Numbered from the stretch's first letter, positions 42,068 through 53,563 are shown. The stretch: DNA of 64,000 nt from Nostoc linckia FACHB-104 (GCF_014696615.1 NZ_JACJQJ010000010.1:1-64000), one strand, 5' to 3'. A program made the numbers and translations. Notes: generated from the sequence alone by a model not told the origin.

Positions 42068-45000
42068 ATGAGGCAGCACGGATATCATTGGTTAAAATCA
42101 GCGAAAATTTACAGCAAACAAGTTCTGCTGTCATTGTTAGTTGGTATTGTGGTCTCAGTTGCGGTTCTCATACTCTGGCAAAAATTATTAACTCAAGAAA
42201 AGACCAATGTCGAGCAACTGATTCAACAGCAGGCGATCACAATCCAAACTGAAGTGACTAACCAGCTACAAAGTCGCATTCAAGCATTGCATCGCATGAG
42301 AAAGCGCTGGGAACTAGATGGCGGAACTCCGCAATATGGATGGGGAATAGATGCAGCCAGCTATGTTGAAGATTTTATAGGGTATGAAGCGATCGCATGG
42401 GTTGACTCATCATTTCAGGTACAGAGAATTGTGCCATTGGCTGGTAATGAAGCTTTACAAAATCTTGATCTCAGCCAGCAACCCCAACAACTAACTGCAC
42501 TGAAAACTGCCCGCGATCGCCGTCAAACTATTTTAACTAGCACTGTCAATCTTGCCTCAGGTAAGAAGGGATTTTTTATATACATACCTGTATTTCAAGC
42601 AGATAAGTTTGATGGATTACTTGTGGGAGTTGTTCAAATTCAACCCTTTTTGTCATCTGTTGTAGATCTACCAGCAGGTTACAAACTGAAGGTATTTGAT
42701 GGTCAGGAGTTGATTTACAGCCACAATTTACAACTACCAGAGCTATTTTCTTGGCACACAGAACAGAAGGTAGAATTTTATGGATTGAATTGGCGCATCA
42801 AGGTCGATCCTACCTCCGATTTATTAACTAACTTGCATTCACCAATCCCAGAAGTTCTTTTGTTTGCTGGTTTATGGCTAGCTGGCGCAATGAGCTTATT
42901 AGTTTATTTTGCTCAAGTTGCCATGTTGAGCAATCGTCAGATAGCAATTATTAATCAGGAACTAGCTCTAAAAATTCTAGAGCAGAATCAAGCAAAAGCA
43001 ATTCTCAAAGAAAAAGAAGAACGTTGGCAATTAGCGTTGCAAGGAAATAATGATGGTATTTGGGACTGGAACCTGAAAACCAATCAAGTCTTTTTCTCTT
43101 TGCGCTGGAAAGAAATGTTGGGGTATCAAGACCATGAAATACCTCATCATTTAGACGAATGGTCAAAACGAGTTCATACCGAAGACTTGGCATGGGTAAC
43201 GCAGGTTGTCCACGACCATTTTGCCAAAAAAACTCCCTTTTACATTACCGAATATCGAATGCTATGTAAGGACGGGAGTTATAAATGGATTCTGGATCGG
43301 GGACAAGCTCTTTGGGATGAAGCCGGAAATGTGGTGCGGATGGTGGGATCTCACACCGACATTAGCGATCGCAAACAAATCGAAGCCGCCTTAAAAGAAA
43401 GCGAAGGACGATTTCGCATCATGGCTGATAGTGCGCCTGTGTTGTTATGGGTAGCTGATGCGGAGGGGAAATGTAACTTTTTTAACCAAACATGGCTAAA
43501 TTTCACCGGACGCACCCTGGAAGAAGAACTCGAGGATGGCTGGGCAAAAGGAGTACATTCTGACGACTTAAAAAATACTCTCAATACCTATTGGACTGCA
43601 TTTAATGCTCGCCAACCCTTTAAGATGGAGTACCGTTTGCGTCGTTTTGATGGTGAGTATCGTTGGATTTTAGACACAGGGATACCACGTTTTCATGCTG
43701 ATGGTAGCTTTGCTGGCTATATTGGTTCTTGTATAGATATCAGCGATGTTCACAACGAGCTACGCTTACGCAAAATTGCGGAAGAAGCTCTGCAAAAACA
43801 ATTACAACATACATTGCTATTAGAAAAAATTACTCAGGAAATTCGCCATAGTCTAGACAGCCAAGAAATATTTGAAACAGCTGCCACTCAAATTGGCAAA
43901 GTATTTGTTGTTGATCGTTGTTTGATTCACTCTTACATTAGTGAGCCTGTACCGCAAATTCCCGTAGTAGCAGAATATGTTGTGGCTGATTACACATCAA
44001 TGCTGGAAACGGAGATTCCCATTGATAATAATCCCTATATTCAGCAGATCATTGCCCAGGAGCGAGCGATCGCTTCTCCTAATGTCTACATAGATCCTTT
44101 AATTCAAGCCTCTAACCTCAACTGCGAAGCAACAGGGTTAAAATCCTTGCTTTCTGTCCGCACTTCCTATCAAGGACAACCGAACGGTGGCATTAGCTTA
44201 TATCAGTACAGTCATGTTCGGCAGTGGAATCAGGAAGAAATTGAATTATTTGAAGCTGTTGCAGCACAACTAGGTATCGCTTTAGCACAGGCTCAGCTTT
44301 TAGAACAGGAAACTCGCCAGCGAGAGGAACTGACGTTAAAAAACTTTGCCTTAGAGCAAGCGAAACGGCAAGCAGAAGCTGCAAATCGCGCCAAGAGCGA
44401 GTTTTTAGCGATGATGAGCCACGAAATTCGCACGCCGATGAATGCCGTTATCGGTTTGACAGGCTTGCTGCTAGATATGACAATTACTCCCCAGCAACGA
44501 GAATTTTTAGAAATAATTCGCAGCAGCAGCGATGCTTTACTCGCCATCATCAACGATATTTTGGATTTCTCGAAAATTGAGTCTGGCAAATTGGACTTAG
44601 AGAGACATCCTTTCAATTTAGATAAATGTATCGAAGAAGCCTTAGATTTAGTTGCGCCTCAAGCTACTGCTAAAGGGCTAAATTTAGCCTATTTGATGGA
44701 ACGCCAGACCCCAAACACAATTATGGGGGATATCACCAGAGTCAGACAAACTTTAATCAATCTGTTAAGTAATGCAGTTAAATTTACAGAAACAGGGGAA
44801 GTTGTAGTTTATGTCACAGCCCAACAATTAATCAGCCCCGAAGAATACCAAATTCAATTTGCCGTTAAAGATACAGGCATTGGCATTCCTAAAGATAGAA
44901 TGGAGCGACTGTTTAAGCCTTTTAGCCAGGTTGATGCATCCATGACTCGCCAATATGGGGGTACAGGATTAGGTTTAGCCATTAGCAAGCGCTTAAGTGA

Positions 45001-46372
45001 ATTTATGGGCGGTCAAATGTGGGTAGAGAGCGAGGAGGGAGTCGGCTCAACCTTTTATTTCACCATAGTGGCGCAAGCAGTTTCCAGTTCAGAAAAATTT
45101 GCACTTGATATTGTGCAGCCAAATTTATCAGGCAAAAAACTGTTAATTGTTGATTACAACGATACGAATCGCCAAATTATTACCCTACAAGCCTCAAGCT
45201 GGGGTATGGAAGTATGTACAGCTACCTCAGGCTGGCAAGCTTTGGAATATATTACCTCTGGGGAAAAATTTGATCTCGCTATTTTAGATATGCAGCTGCC
45301 ACAAATGAATGCTTTAACTCTGGCAGCAAAAATTCACTCTTTACCAGCCTGTCAAGACTTACCCTTAGTGTTGCTCAGTTCTGTGGGAAAATTAGCAAAC
45401 CCAGAACAGCCAGCAACATCAGACTTTGTCGGTATTCTGAATAAACCAATTAAGCGATCGCATCTTTTAGATCTCTGCATTCGCATCTTCACTGGGCCAA
45501 AAACTTGTGTACTACCTGTACAATCTTCGCTACCGCCAGTATTTGATTCCGCGTTGAGTCAACAACTACCATTGAGCATTTTGTTAGTCGAAGATATCAC
45601 TTTTAACCAAAAGGTAGCTCTCAAAATGCTGGAACGCTTAGGTTATCAAGCGGATATCGCCAATAATGGACTAGAAGCACTCTCAGCTTTGCGCCGACAA
45701 TCTTACAATCTAGTCTTTATGGATGTACAAATGCCAGAGATGGATGGACTGGAAACCACTCGCCAGATTCGTCAAGAATGTGTGGATCAAAGCCAACCTT
45801 GGATTATTGCTATGACCGCCCATGCTATGCAAGGTGACAAAGAAGAGTGTCTCAGATCTGGAATGAATGACTACATTACTAAACCTATTCGATCTGAGGC
45901 TCTTGTCCAGGCTTTTAAGAATTATAAAGCTTTGCATCCATCGAATAGTAACCAAGATATTGATCATTCAGAATTAAAGAGCTTTTCTCAACTAGAAATT
46001 AATTCTCAAGTAAATTTGCAACCTGCTATTGATGCCGCAACTTTTCAATCTTTAAAAGATTTAGCAATTGATGAAACTGACCTTTTAGTAGAAATAATTG
46101 AATGTTATTTGGATGACACACCAAAAAAACTACTAGCAATGTCTCAAGCCGTTGAGCAAAAAGATGCTGTAGTAATTTGCCAAATTACCCATTCTTTAAT
46201 CTCATCAAGCCTGACAATTGGTGCTGTAGTTTTCGCGCAATTATGCAGAAAAATAGAAACAATAGGTAGGGCTGGTAGTACAGATAATGCCACTCAATTA
46301 GTTGAACAACTTCAAATAGAGCATCAAAGGGTAAGAGATGTTTTGCAATTAGAAATAATAGGTAATAGGTAA
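42068..46372 (+). CDS. Membrane hybrid histidine kinase with CHASE-like sensor and HPt
   Basis: 1434 aa. TM helix (about 18-37), extracytoplasmic CHASE-like domain (about 55-260), second TM (about 265-287), PAS1 (about 317-445), PAS2 (about 447-570), GAF (about 600-745), HisKA with His785 ([11 protein letters not shown]), HATPase (about 885-1005), receiver 1 (about 1022-1140; [13 protein letters not shown]), receiver 2 (about 1170-1290; [15 protein letters not shown]), HPt domain with His1375 (ITHSLISSS). A complete phosphorelay in one chain. The HPt motif lacks the usual Lys after His-x-Leu (Ile here). It ends inside a GGTAATAGGTAA repeat that supplies the stop codon. Ligand unknown. Confidence 0.94.
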   Translation: MRQHGYHWLKSAKIYSKQVLLSLLVGIVVSVAVLILWQKLLTQEKTNVEQLIQQQAITIQTEVTNQLQSRIQALHRMRKRWELDGGTPQYGWGIDAASYVEDFIGYEAIAWVDSSFQVQRIVPLAGNEALQNLDLSQQPQQLTALKTARDRRQTILTSTVNLASGKKGFFIYIPVFQADKFDGLLVGVVQIQPFLSSVVDLPAGYKLKVFDGQELIYSHNLQLPELFSWHTEQKVEFYGLNWRIKVDPTSDLLTNLHSPIPEVLLFAGLWLAGAMSLLVYFAQVAMLSNRQIAIINQELALKILEQNQAKAILKEKEERWQLALQGNNDGIWDWNLKTNQVFFSLRWKEMLGYQDHEIPHHLDEWSKRVHTEDLAWVTQVVHDHFAKKTPFYITEYRMLCKDGSYKWILDRGQALWDEAGNVVRMVGSHTDISDRKQIEAALKESEGRFRIMADSAPVLLWVADAEGKCNFFNQTWLNFTGRTLEEELEDGWAKGVHSDDLKNTLNTYWTAFNARQPFKMEYRLRRFDGEYRWILDTGIPRFHADGSFAGYIGSCIDISDVHNELRLRKIAEEALQKQLQHTLLLEKITQEIRHSLDSQEIFETAATQIGKVFVVDRCLIHSYISEPVPQIPVVAEYVVADYTSMLETEIPIDNNPYIQQIIAQERAIASPNVYIDPLIQASNLNCEATGLKSLLSVRTSYQGQPNGGISLYQYSHVRQWNQEEIELFEAVAAQLGIALAQAQLLEQETRQREELTLKNFALEQAKRQAEAANRAKSEFLAMMSHEIRTPMNAVIGLTGLLLDMTITPQQREFLEIIRSSSDALLAIINDILDFSKIESGKLDLERHPFNLDKCIEEALDLVAPQATAKGLNLAYLMERQTPNTIMGDITRVRQTLINLLSNAVKFTETGEVVVYVTAQQLISPEEYQIQFAVKDTGIGIPKDRMERLFKPFSQVDASMTRQYGGTGLGLAISKRLSEFMGGQMWVESEEGVGSTFYFTIVAQAVSSSEKFALDIVQPNLSGKKLLIVDYNDTNRQIITLQASSWGMEVCTATSGWQALEYITSGEKFDLAILDMQLPQMNALTLAAKIHSLPACQDLPLVLLSSVGKLANPEQPATSDFVGILNKPIKRSHLLDLCIRIFTGPKTCVLPVQSSLPPVFDSALSQQLPLSILLVEDITFNQKVALKMLERLGYQADIANNGLEALSALRRQSYNLVFMDVQMPEMDGLETTRQIRQECVDQSQPWIIAMTAHAMQGDKEECLRSGMNDYITKPIRSEALVQAFKNYKALHPSNSNQDIDHSELKSFSQLEINSQVNLQPAIDAATFQSLKDLAIDETDLLVEIIECYLDDTPKKLLAMSQAVEQKDAVVICQITHSLISSSLTIGAVVFAQLCRKIETIGRAGSTDNATQLVEQLQIEHQRVRDVLQLEIIGNR

Positions 46373-46419
46373 TTGGTCATGGGCATTTCTCTCCTTGTCC
46401 CCTTTTCCCCTTGTCTCCT

Positions 46420-46785
46420 CTAACCCCTACCCCTCTGCTTTTCATCTCCCTTATTCTCCTTTTTTCCTAACAAAGGTAGTACTTTCTTTTTTAATAACTC
46501 AATTAAACTGGGTTCCATATATTCATATTCATCGGGAATATCTAAACAAATGACTCGCTTATCCTTGAGAAAAGGCTGGAAATTCTTGGCTAGCTTTTGT
46601 TTATGTGATTTTTCCATCACAAAAATTATATCTGCCCAGGCGATCGCTTCTGTGGAGACTGGAACTTCAGCATAACGATCCAATCCGGCTGAGTCTGTTT
46701 CCAATCCTTCATATTCTGCAAAAATAACTTCGGCGGTAGGGCTTCGTAACCGATTCTGACTACATAAAAATAAAAGTTTTTGCAT
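46420..46785 (-). CDS. Low-molecular-weight protein phosphatase-like protein
   Basis: 121 aa. Start MQKLLFLCSQNRLRSPTAEVIFAEY gives the C-x5-R-S P-loop (Cys8 to Arg14). YAEVPVSTEAIAWADIIFVMEKSHKQKL and ICLDIPDEYEYMEPSLIELL follow the short (about 105 aa) LMW-PTP-like family. The C-terminal 15 residues (KENKGDEKQRGRG) are repeat-derived, from the purine-rich STRR at 46390-46450. Phosphatase activity is likely from the intact P-loop; the target is unknown. Confidence 0.87.
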   Translation of the reverse strand: MQKLLFLCSQNRLRSPTAEVIFAEYEGLETDSAGLDRYAEVPVSTEAIAWADIIFVMEKSHKQKLAKNFQPFLKDKRVICLDIPDEYEYMEPSLIELLKKKVLPLLGKKENKGDEKQRGRG

Positions 46786-46950
46786 TATTAATTAAGATTT
46801 ATAAAAACAAAAGTGTGCTTAGTAGATTGAGCGATCGCACCCAATTGACATGGGGTAGCAATACACGATACATCATGAGTCAATCGTTAAATTTTGAAAG
46901 ATGCAAAGTTTTTTTAATTGTTGGTTTTATCAGCATCAGGGGGGATGAAT

Positions 46951-47919
46951 ATGGATGCTAGTTTGATCATATCCAACATCCTCAATCCGCCCATCCTGTT
47001 TTTCTTTTTAGGGATGACAGCTGTTTTTGTGAAGTCTGATTTAGAAATTCCTCCGCCTGTACCCAAACTATTTTCGCTATACCTGCTATTTGCGATTGGT
47101 TTTAAAGGCGGGGTAGAATTAATTAAAAGTGGCATCACTCAAGAAGTCGTTTTGACGCTCTTGGCAGCGATGTTGATGGCTTGTTTTGTCCCGATTTACA
47201 CCTTTTTTATCTTAAAACTCAAGCTTGATACTTACGATGCTGCCGCGATCGCTGCAACTTATGGTTCTATCAGTGCTGTCACCTTCATCACCGCTAGTGC
47301 CTTTTTAAGCGAGCTTGGTATTACTTTTGATGGCTACATGGTAGCAGCTTTAGCTCTCATGGAATCTCCAGCCATCATTGTTGGTCTGATCCTGGTGAAT
47401 ATATTCACAGTAGATGAAAAGCGAGAATTTTCTTGGTCAGAAGTGTTACAAGAAGCATTTCTCAATAGTTCCGTTTTTCTGTTGGTAGGTAGCTTGGTGA
47501 TTGGTGTTTTGACAGGAGAACATGGTTGGCAAGTTTTAGAACCTTTCACTCAGGGGATGTTTTATGGCGTTCTCACCTTCTTTTTATTAGATATGGGATT
47601 AGTAGCCGCCAGAAGAATTAAAGACTTGCAAAAAACCGGACTTTTCCTGATTTTATTTGCCATACTAATTCCCATAGTTAATGCAGGCATTGGATTGGCA
47701 ATTTCCAAATTCATTGGTATGCCTCGCGGAGATGCCTTACTATTTGCTGTTTTGTGTGCCAGTGCTTCTTACATCGCTGTTCCCGCAGCTATGCGGATGA
47801 CTGTTCCAGAGGCCAACCCTAGCCTGTACGTTTCTACAGCTTTAGCAGTCACATTCCCGTTCAATATTATTGTGGGTATTCCGTTATACCAATACGGAAT
47901 TAACCTGTTGTGGAGGTAA
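46951..47919 (+). CDS. sbtA: Sodium-dependent bicarbonate transporter SbtA
   Basis: 322 aa, about ten membrane helices. Start at 46951 (MDASLIISNILNPPILFFFLG) because AGGGGGG lies 6-7 nt upstream; ATG 46945 is too close to it. Family signatures: MTAVFVKSDLEIPPPVPKLFSLYLLFAIGFKGG, AATYGSISAVTFITASAFL and YMVAALALMESPAIIVGL. High-affinity Na+/HCO3- symporter of the plasma membrane in the carbon-concentrating mechanism. Followed 4 bp later by sbtB, then by a beta-carbonic anhydrase. Confidence 0.96.
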   Translation: MDASLIISNILNPPILFFFLGMTAVFVKSDLEIPPPVPKLFSLYLLFAIGFKGGVELIKSGITQEVVLTLLAAMLMACFVPIYTFFILKLKLDTYDAAAIAATYGSISAVTFITASAFLSELGITFDGYMVAALALMESPAIIVGLILVNIFTVDEKREFSWSEVLQEAFLNSSVFLLVGSLVIGVLTGEHGWQVLEPFTQGMFYGVLTFFLLDMGLVAARRIKDLQKTGLFLILFAILIPIVNAGIGLAISKFIGMPRGDALLFAVLCASASYIAVPAAMRMTVPEANPSLYVSTALAVTFPFNIIVGIPLYQYGINLLWR

Positions 47920-47923
47920 TAAT

Positions 47924-48235
47924 ATGCACCTAGTTAAAAAAATAGAAATTATCGCCAACTCCGTTGAACTTGCCAAAATATTAGATGGTTTAGACAAGTC
48001 AGGTGTACATGGTCATGCTGTAATCCGAGGAGTTGCGGGCAAAGGATTACGAGGGGGAGCAGAAGATTTAGATATGACAATGCTTGATAATGTCTATATC
48101 ATCGCCTTTTGTATGCCCGAGCAACTCAAGCCTGTGGTGGAAAATATTAGACCACTGCTTAACAAGTTTGGTGGTACTTGTTACATCTCCGATGTCATGG
48201 AAATTCGTTCTATGAAATGTGTTGCGTCGTTATGA
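47924..48235 (+). CDS. sbtB: PII-like regulator SbtB
   Basis: 103 aa. Start at 47924, preceded by TGGAGGTAATAAT. PII-like fold with the SbtB T-loop region GVAGKGLRGGAEDLDMTMLDN. In the family, SbtB binds adenine nucleotides (cAMP, AMP, ADP, ATP) and controls SbtA. The C-terminus (MEIRSMKCVASL) has only one Cys, so the redox-sensitive C-terminal disulfide loop seen in some SbtB proteins is not evident. Stop overlaps the next gene's start (ATGA). Confidence 0.94.
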   Translation: MHLVKKIEIIANSVELAKILDGLDKSGVHGHAVIRGVAGKGLRGGAEDLDMTMLDNVYIIAFCMPEQLKPVVENIRPLLNKFGGTCYISDVMEIRSMKCVASL

Positions 48236-48945
48236 AGCATTTTATTAAACGTCGTGACATTTTGCGCCTGGGAATCACTGGCACGTTAGGGGTGATGGTA
48301 TCTACCCATGACTTACTTTGGCAAGTTAAACAGGCTCAAGCCGCCGAATTACCTTCACAAAAGCCTCAACCCCTCAATCCTGATGAAGCATTGCAAAAGC
48401 TACTTGAGGGAAATCAACGCTTTGTCGAACATCAACCCCAATACCCCGACCAATCAGCAGCGCGGTTGCAGGAAGTCGCGCAAGCACAACATCCCTTTGC
48501 AACCATCCTCACTTGTGCAGATTCACGAGTACCTGTAGAAATTCTGTTCGATCAAGGTGTCGGAGATATCTTTGATATCCGGATTGCGGGGAATATTGCC
48601 ACACCAGAAGCCCGTGGCAGTATTGAATATGCTGTAATCCTGTTAGGCTCACCCTTGCTGATGGTACTCGGCCATGAGCGTTGCGGAGCCGTCACCGCCG
48701 CCGTACAAAACGAAGTACTACTAGGTGATATTAGTACCTTTGTCAAAGCTATTAAGCCAGCCGTCGCCAGAGTGAAAAATCAGCCAGGGGATGCAGTGGA
48801 GAACGCTGTCGTCGCCAATGTGCAATATCAAATTGAACGCTTAAAGCGATCGCGTCTTTTAACTGAAAGCTTACAATCTGGCAAACTCAAAATTGTGGGA
48901 GGTCGTTACGATTTAGATACAGGCAAGGTAAGTATTATCGCCTAG
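48232..48945 (+). CDS. Exported beta-carbonic anhydrase (EcaB-like)
   Basis: 237 aa. Start at 48232, overlapping the sbtB stop by 4 bp. The N-terminus KRRDILRLGITGTLGVMVS resembles a twin-arginine signal, with AQA-A as a possible cleavage site near residue 38. Zinc ligands Cys95 and the Asp97/Arg99 pair (TCADSRVPVE), His148 and Cys151 (GHERCGAV). It interconverts CO2 and bicarbonate outside the cytosol, supplying SbtA (inferred from the operon). Resembles periplasmic EcaB rather than carboxysomal CcaA. Confidence 0.93.
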   Translation: MKHFIKRRDILRLGITGTLGVMVSTHDLLWQVKQAQAAELPSQKPQPLNPDEALQKLLEGNQRFVEHQPQYPDQSAARLQEVAQAQHPFATILTCADSRVPVEILFDQGVGDIFDIRIAGNIATPEARGSIEYAVILLGSPLLMVLGHERCGAVTAAVQNEVLLGDISTFVKAIKPAVARVKNQPGDAVENAVVANVQYQIERLKRSRLLTESLQSGKLKIVGGRYDLDTGKVSIIA

Positions 48946-49027
48946 GGCGGAAATTTGCCGTCTGGTACAGTGTGGAAGCACTACAATCAATAAAAGGACA
49001 TTGTTCACTAGCTACCCCACTTTACCC

Positions 49028-49669
49028 ATGACGGCAACATTAATTCAGAGTCCTGATCGGGTGATACTCCGTAATATTAGCTGGCAGACTTATCAGTTTT
49101 TAGTCAAAGACTTTGAGCAACAGCCAGCGATGCGGTTAACCTATGACCGAGGTTTGTTAGAAATCAGAATGCCGTTAGACCCACATGAAACTTACAGAAA
49201 ACTTCTAGGGCGTTTAGTTGAAGCCTTAAGCGAAGAGTTAGAAATTGAAATTCGGAGTTTGGGGTCGAGAACCTGCGATCGCGAAGATTTAGGGCGAGGA
49301 TTAGAACCAGACCAATGTTACTATATCCAAAATGAACAGGCTGTCTGGGACAAAGAACAAATTGACTTGAGTAAAGATCCACCACCAGATTTAGCGATTG
49401 AAGTGGATATTACCAGTAGTTCGATTAATCGACTGGATATTTATGCAGATCTAGGTGTACCTGAAGTATGGCGCTACGATGGACAGAATTTAATCATGTA
49501 TCACCTAGAAAATCAGCAATATCAAAATTGTAGTCGTAGTATCACTTTTCCATTACTCACTTCATCAGAGATTGAAAGATTTTTAAATTTGAAGAAAACG
49601 ACTAAAGAAAATGCTCTGATTCGTTTGTTTCGAGAATGGGTAAGAGAAAATTTAGCAACCAATGAGTAG
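49028..49669 (+). CDS. Uma2-family (DUF820) putative endonuclease
   Basis: 213 aa from the ATG at 49028 (MTATLIQSP); an upstream TTG at 49001 is less likely. PD-(D/E)xK fold typical of the very abundant cyanobacterial Uma2 family: YDRGLLEIRMPLDPHETYRKLLGRLVEALS, LGRGLEPDQCYYIQNE, and the catalytic DPPPDLAIEVDITSSS then YADLGVPEVWRYDG. Biological role of this family is unsettled; many copies per genome are usual. Confidence 0.9.
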   Translation: MTATLIQSPDRVILRNISWQTYQFLVKDFEQQPAMRLTYDRGLLEIRMPLDPHETYRKLLGRLVEALSEELEIEIRSLGSRTCDREDLGRGLEPDQCYYIQNEQAVWDKEQIDLSKDPPPDLAIEVDITSSSINRLDIYADLGVPEVWRYDGQNLIMYHLENQQYQNCSRSITFPLLTSSEIERFLNLKKTTKENALIRLFREWVRENLATNE

Positions 49670-49777
49670 CGAACATTTTGAATACTGAATGTAAGCTGAT
49701 GGTGATGTATGCCAAAACAAAGACGCAAAGCCATCTTAGAGCCTTTGCGTCTTTGCGTGAAATATTTTCTTAACCGA

Positions 49778-52570
49778 CTACACCATCTCCGATGATGTTT
49801 GCACTACCGGCTGCGGCTGTGGCTGGAACATGAACAAGGAGTAAACCACATCTCGGCGGATGTTGACCATCATATCCAAGAAGAGTTCATAACCTTCGCT
49901 CTTGTACTCAATTAATGGGTCTTTTTGACCATAACCACGCAATCCTACAGATTCGCGCAGTGCATCCATTTGTTGCAGGTGTTCCCGCCACAGGGTATCA
50001 ATGCGTTGCAAAATAAAGAAGCGTTCGGCTTGGCGCATTAATCCAGGCTGAATTTGGTCAATTTGCGCTTCTTTGAGGTCGTAGGCAATTCTTACCTGTT
50101 CATGGAGGAAGGCTTTAATTTCATTTACCGCCATATCTTCTAACTGATTTGGCTGCATATCTCCCAACAAATAGACAAATTCCTTGACTTTATCCACCAA
50201 CTTTTCTAATTCCCACTCTTCTGAGGGCAAATCGATGTTGATGTAATAGTCAACGATTTCGCTCATTGTTTTTTCGGCGTAGGTGATCACCTGTTCTTTC
50301 AGGTCTTGACCTTCTAATACCCGGCGGCGTTCGGCGTAAATGGCGCGACGTTGGTTGTTCATCACTTCGTCGTACTCAAATACTTGCTTCCGAATGTCGT
50401 AGTAGTAGGTTTCGACTTTTTTCTGTGCGCCTTCCAAACTACGAGTTAGCATCCCGGATTCAATTGGCATATCTTCTTCGACGTTGAAGGCGTTCATTAA
50501 ACCTGCAACGCGATCGCCACCAAAAATCCGCAGTAAGTTATCTTCTAAACTGAGGAAAAATCTGGTAGAACCAGGGTCACCTTGTCTACCTGCACGTCCG
50601 CGCAATTGGTTGTCAATCCGGCGGGATTCGTGACGTTCTGTACCAATTACGTGCAATCCACCTAGTTCCACCACTTCTTCATGTTCGCGGTGGGTGAATT
50701 GTTCGTATTCGTGCTTGACAAGGTTGTATGCTGCCCGCAATTTTTGAATTACAGGGTCATCAATAGGGGCTTTTTCGGCGGCGACAGCTACTTTTTCTTC
50801 GGCTTCTAATTCCGGTAAACTGCGATCGCCATATTCCCGCACTGCTAAATCTACAGCTTCTTTTAATTGCTGTTCAGCTTCTTTAGATAACTGAGTGGGG
50901 AAAATTTCTGGAGAAGCGCGCCAGGTTTTGACTTTTTTACCAGGGACAAAGCCTTGTCCGCCACCGCTTCCTGTGGGTAAACCAGATGCCCTTTGTACGC
51001 CAAAGGTATCTTCATCTTCTGGCTGCACAATGCGGGGCATAAAATATTCCCGCAGCTTCAGCCGGGCCATGTATTCGGAGTTACCACCCAGGATAATATC
51101 TGTACCTCTACCAGCCATGTTGGTGGCGATAGTTACAGCTCCTCTGCGTCCTGCTTGAGCCACAATTTCTGCTTCCCGTTCCACGTTTTCGGGACGTGCA
51201 TTTAGTAACTCATGGGGAATTTCCATCTGCTTCAGCAGTTGGCTGAGATACTCAGATTTTTCTACACTTGTGGTGCCTACTAACACAGGTCTACCCAGTT
51301 CGTGCATTTCTGCACATTCGCGCGCGATCGCTTGCCATTTGCCTGCTTCTGTCTTAAAGACCATGTCAGACAAATCTTGCCGTCTTCTGATCCGGTTGGT
51401 AGGAATAATGGTGACTTCAAGCTTGTAGATTTTTTCAAACTCAGCTTCTTCTGTCTTTGCTGTTCCGGTCATTCCTCCCAACTTAGGATACAGCAAGAAC
51501 AGGTTTTGATAGGTAATTGTTGCCAAAGTTTGAGTTTCTGGCTGAATTTCTACATGTTCTTTAGCTTCAATAGCTTGGTGCAGACCATCACTCCAACGTC
51601 TTCCCGGAAGCACCCGTCCGGTAAATTCATCAACAATCACTACTTCGTCATTGCGGACGATATAGTTGACATCCTTAAGGAACAGTTCTTTGGCTTTAAT
51701 CGCATTAAATACAAAGTGCGCCCAAGGGTCTTCTGGGTCAAATAAATCAGTTACACCCAAAAGGTTTTCGGCTTCCGCAAAGCCTTCATCAGTTAACAGC
51801 ACGTTCCGCGCTTTTTCATCTACCTCATAATGCTCATCTTTTTTGAGAGCAAAGGAGATTTCAGCTGCTTGTAAATATTTTTCTGTCGGTCTTTCTACCT
51901 GCCCAGAAATAATCAGCGGTGTCCGCGCTTCATCTACTAAAATTGAGTCTACTTCGTCGATGACGCAGTAATTAAAGGGGCGTTGTACCACATCTGCCAT
52001 TGATGTGGCCATGTTATCCCGTAGGTAATCAAAACCTACTTCGCTATTAGTGACGTAAGTAATATCACAGTCATAGTTTTTTTGCCGCTCACTGGGAATC
52101 ATGTTCGCTTGAATTAGACCTACACTCAATCCCAGGAAGCGATGCACCTGACCCATCCATTCCGCGTCCCGACGCGCCAGGTAATCGTTCACGGTAATAA
52201 CATGTACACCTTTACCAGTGAGGGCATTTAAATAACTTGGCAAAGTCGCCACCAGGGTTTTACCTTCCCCAGTCTTCATTTCCGCGATTTGCCCACTGTG
52301 CAGAATAATACCACCCAACATCTGCACATCAAAGTGCCGCAGGCCTAAAACTCGCCGTCCTGCTTCCCGAACTACGGCAAAAGCTTCTGGCAGAATATCA
52401 TCAAGGGTTTCCCCTTTGGCAAGCCGCTGTCTAAACTCGCCTGTTTTGCCTTTTAACTCCTCATCGGAAAGCGCTTTAATATCTTCCTCTAAGAGGTTAA
52501 TTTCCGTAACGTAAGGTTGGTATTTTTTAAGTTTACGAGCGTTGGGATCGCCCAACAAAGTTTTTAGCAT
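49778..52570 (-). CDS. secA: Preprotein translocase ATPase SecA
   Basis: 930 aa. Walker [11 protein letters not shown] (about 97-106), Walker B region [46 protein letters not shown] and [28 protein letters not shown] are all intact. A roughly 80-residue insert after [18 protein letters not shown] is as in other cyanobacterial SecA. The C-terminal zinc-binding tail found in proteobacteria is absent (ends [11 protein letters not shown]). Drives protein export through SecYEG at plasma and thylakoid membranes. Monocistronic. Confidence 0.98.
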   Translation of the reverse strand: MLKTLLGDPNARKLKKYQPYVTEINLLEEDIKALSDEELKGKTGEFRQRLAKGETLDDILPEAFAVVREAGRRVLGLRHFDVQMLGGIILHSGQIAEMKTGEGKTLVATLPSYLNALTGKGVHVITVNDYLARRDAEWMGQVHRFLGLSVGLIQANMIPSERQKNYDCDITYVTNSEVGFDYLRDNMATSMADVVQRPFNYCVIDEVDSILVDEARTPLIISGQVERPTEKYLQAAEISFALKKDEHYEVDEKARNVLLTDEGFAEAENLLGVTDLFDPEDPWAHFVFNAIKAKELFLKDVNYIVRNDEVVIVDEFTGRVLPGRRWSDGLHQAIEAKEHVEIQPETQTLATITYQNLFLLYPKLGGMTGTAKTEEAEFEKIYKLEVTIIPTNRIRRRQDLSDMVFKTEAGKWQAIARECAEMHELGRPVLVGTTSVEKSEYLSQLLKQMEIPHELLNARPENVEREAEIVAQAGRRGAVTIATNMAGRGTDIILGGNSEYMARLKLREYFMPRIVQPEDEDTFGVQRASGLPTGSGGGQGFVPGKKVKTWRASPEIFPTQLSKEAEQQLKEAVDLAVREYGDRSLPELEAEEKVAVAAEKAPIDDPVIQKLRAAYNLVKHEYEQFTHREHEEVVELGGLHVIGTERHESRRIDNQLRGRAGRQGDPGSTRFFLSLEDNLLRIFGGDRVAGLMNAFNVEEDMPIESGMLTRSLEGAQKKVETYYYDIRKQVFEYDEVMNNQRRAIYAERRRVLEGQDLKEQVITYAEKTMSEIVDYYINIDLPSEEWELEKLVDKVKEFVYLLGDMQPNQLEDMAVNEIKAFLHEQVRIAYDLKEAQIDQIQPGLMRQAERFFILQRIDTLWREHLQQMDALRESVGLRGYGQKDPLIEYKSEGYELFLDMMVNIRRDVVYSLFMFQPQPQPVVQTSSEMV

Positions 52571-52893
52571 GGCAGGTTATGGCACTAAATAGAGGGGGAT
52601 GGGAATTAAAGTTTCGGCAATAGATTATAAAAATTTAACCCAACCCAGCGATTTTGGTTGTTGATGGGTGTGAAATGAGAATTAACTCACAAACAGCAAA
52701 AACGCTGGCCAATCAGTTTACTAAATGATTGGTTTTATTTCATATCTTATTGTTAGAACTCTATTAATAGTATCATTTCACCCCTAACTGAGGCAGAGAA
52801 CGCCCACCATGCTCAAGTAGCGATTTTACCCATGTTGGGGATTGGGGATTAGGTAATGGGTAATGAGTAATTGTTCTTTCTCCCTCATCTCCC
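52571..52893. other. secA upstream region
   Basis: 323 bp. A CCAATCA...TGATTGG inverted repeat (about 52710-52733) and GGGGATTGGGGATTAGGTAATGGG-type STRRs (52838-52872) are seen. The secA promoter should be here; no gene. Confidence 0.55.
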
Positions 52894-53259
52894 TCATCCT
52901 TCTTCACTATCAAAATCAGCTAAAATATTACGGATTTCATTTGCTGCGATATCCTCTTGGTCGGATTTGGAATAAATCGTTAATAGCAAAATACTTGTGG
53001 GTGACTCAAGTTGATAGATGAGGCGGTATCCAGCACTTTTACCCTTTTGAATATTGCTGTTGCGAACTCTTACCTTGTAAACAATATACTCCTCACCAAG
53101 ACCGCTAATCCTGTCTCCTATAATATTTCCCTGTTGTAGTTGCGCGATAATGGGTTAAACATCAGAGCGAATATTGCGAAATCTTTTAGATAGGTTACGC
53201 AAGTTTTGTTTATATTCAGGAGTTAAATCGATAAAGGCCGATGGCTGTTCATTCGGCAT
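52894..53259 (-). pseudogene. RelE/ParE-family toxin gene broken by one stop codon
   Basis: Read from ATG 53259: MPNEQPSAFIDLTPEYKQNL, RNLSKRFRNIRSDV, then TAA (53155-53157). In the same frame it continues as PIIAQLQQGNIIGDRISGLG, EEYIVYKVRVRNSNIQKGKS and AGYRLIYQLESPTSILLLTI, ending YSKSDQEDIAANEIRNILADFDSEEG. The whole 121-codon frame is otherwise open and matches a RelE-type mRNA interferase, so one CAA/CAG-to-TAA change inactivates it. The start overlaps the antitoxin end by 11 bp. Confidence 0.88.
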
Positions 53260-53506
53260 CAATACCCTCCCACATTTGGGATAATGGTAGAAGTTCTCCT
53301 GCTTTTGCTTGCTTTAAAGCTCTCCTCAAGCTGGCTTTAATTTCCTCAACTGGTGTATCATCTGGGTCAAGTTCTTCTGTTTCTGCTGGTTCTGGAACCA
53401 ACACAATCACACGCACCTGATGAGGGTAGGTTGTTCCCTGAATTGGCTCATCTAATACCAGGTTTCCTTGAGCGTCAATCTTACCAGTTACTTCGATCGC
53501 TTTCAT
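53249..53506 (-). CDS. Antitoxin of a RelE-type toxin-antitoxin pair
   Basis: 85 aa; start at 53506 (MKAIEVTGKIDAQGNLVLDEP) preceded by AAGGTGG; an upstream in-frame ATG at 53560 lacks this. The N-terminal beta-hairpin module (EVTGKIDAQGNLVLDEPI) followed by an acidic, then helical tail (VEEIKASLRRALKQAKAGELLPLSQMWEGI) is common for cyanobacterial antitoxins beside RelE-like toxins. Its stop overlaps the toxin start by 11 bp. The toxin is now interrupted, leaving a solitary antitoxin. Confidence 0.82.
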   Translation of the reverse strand: MKAIEVTGKIDAQGNLVLDEPIQGTTYPHQVRVIVLVPEPAETEELDPDDTPVEEIKASLRRALKQAKAGELLPLSQMWEGIDAE

Positions 53507-53563
53507 CTGCCGAGCCACCTTATTTTTGTTGCAGATCCTAACACGCCTAAATCCAGCCAAGAG

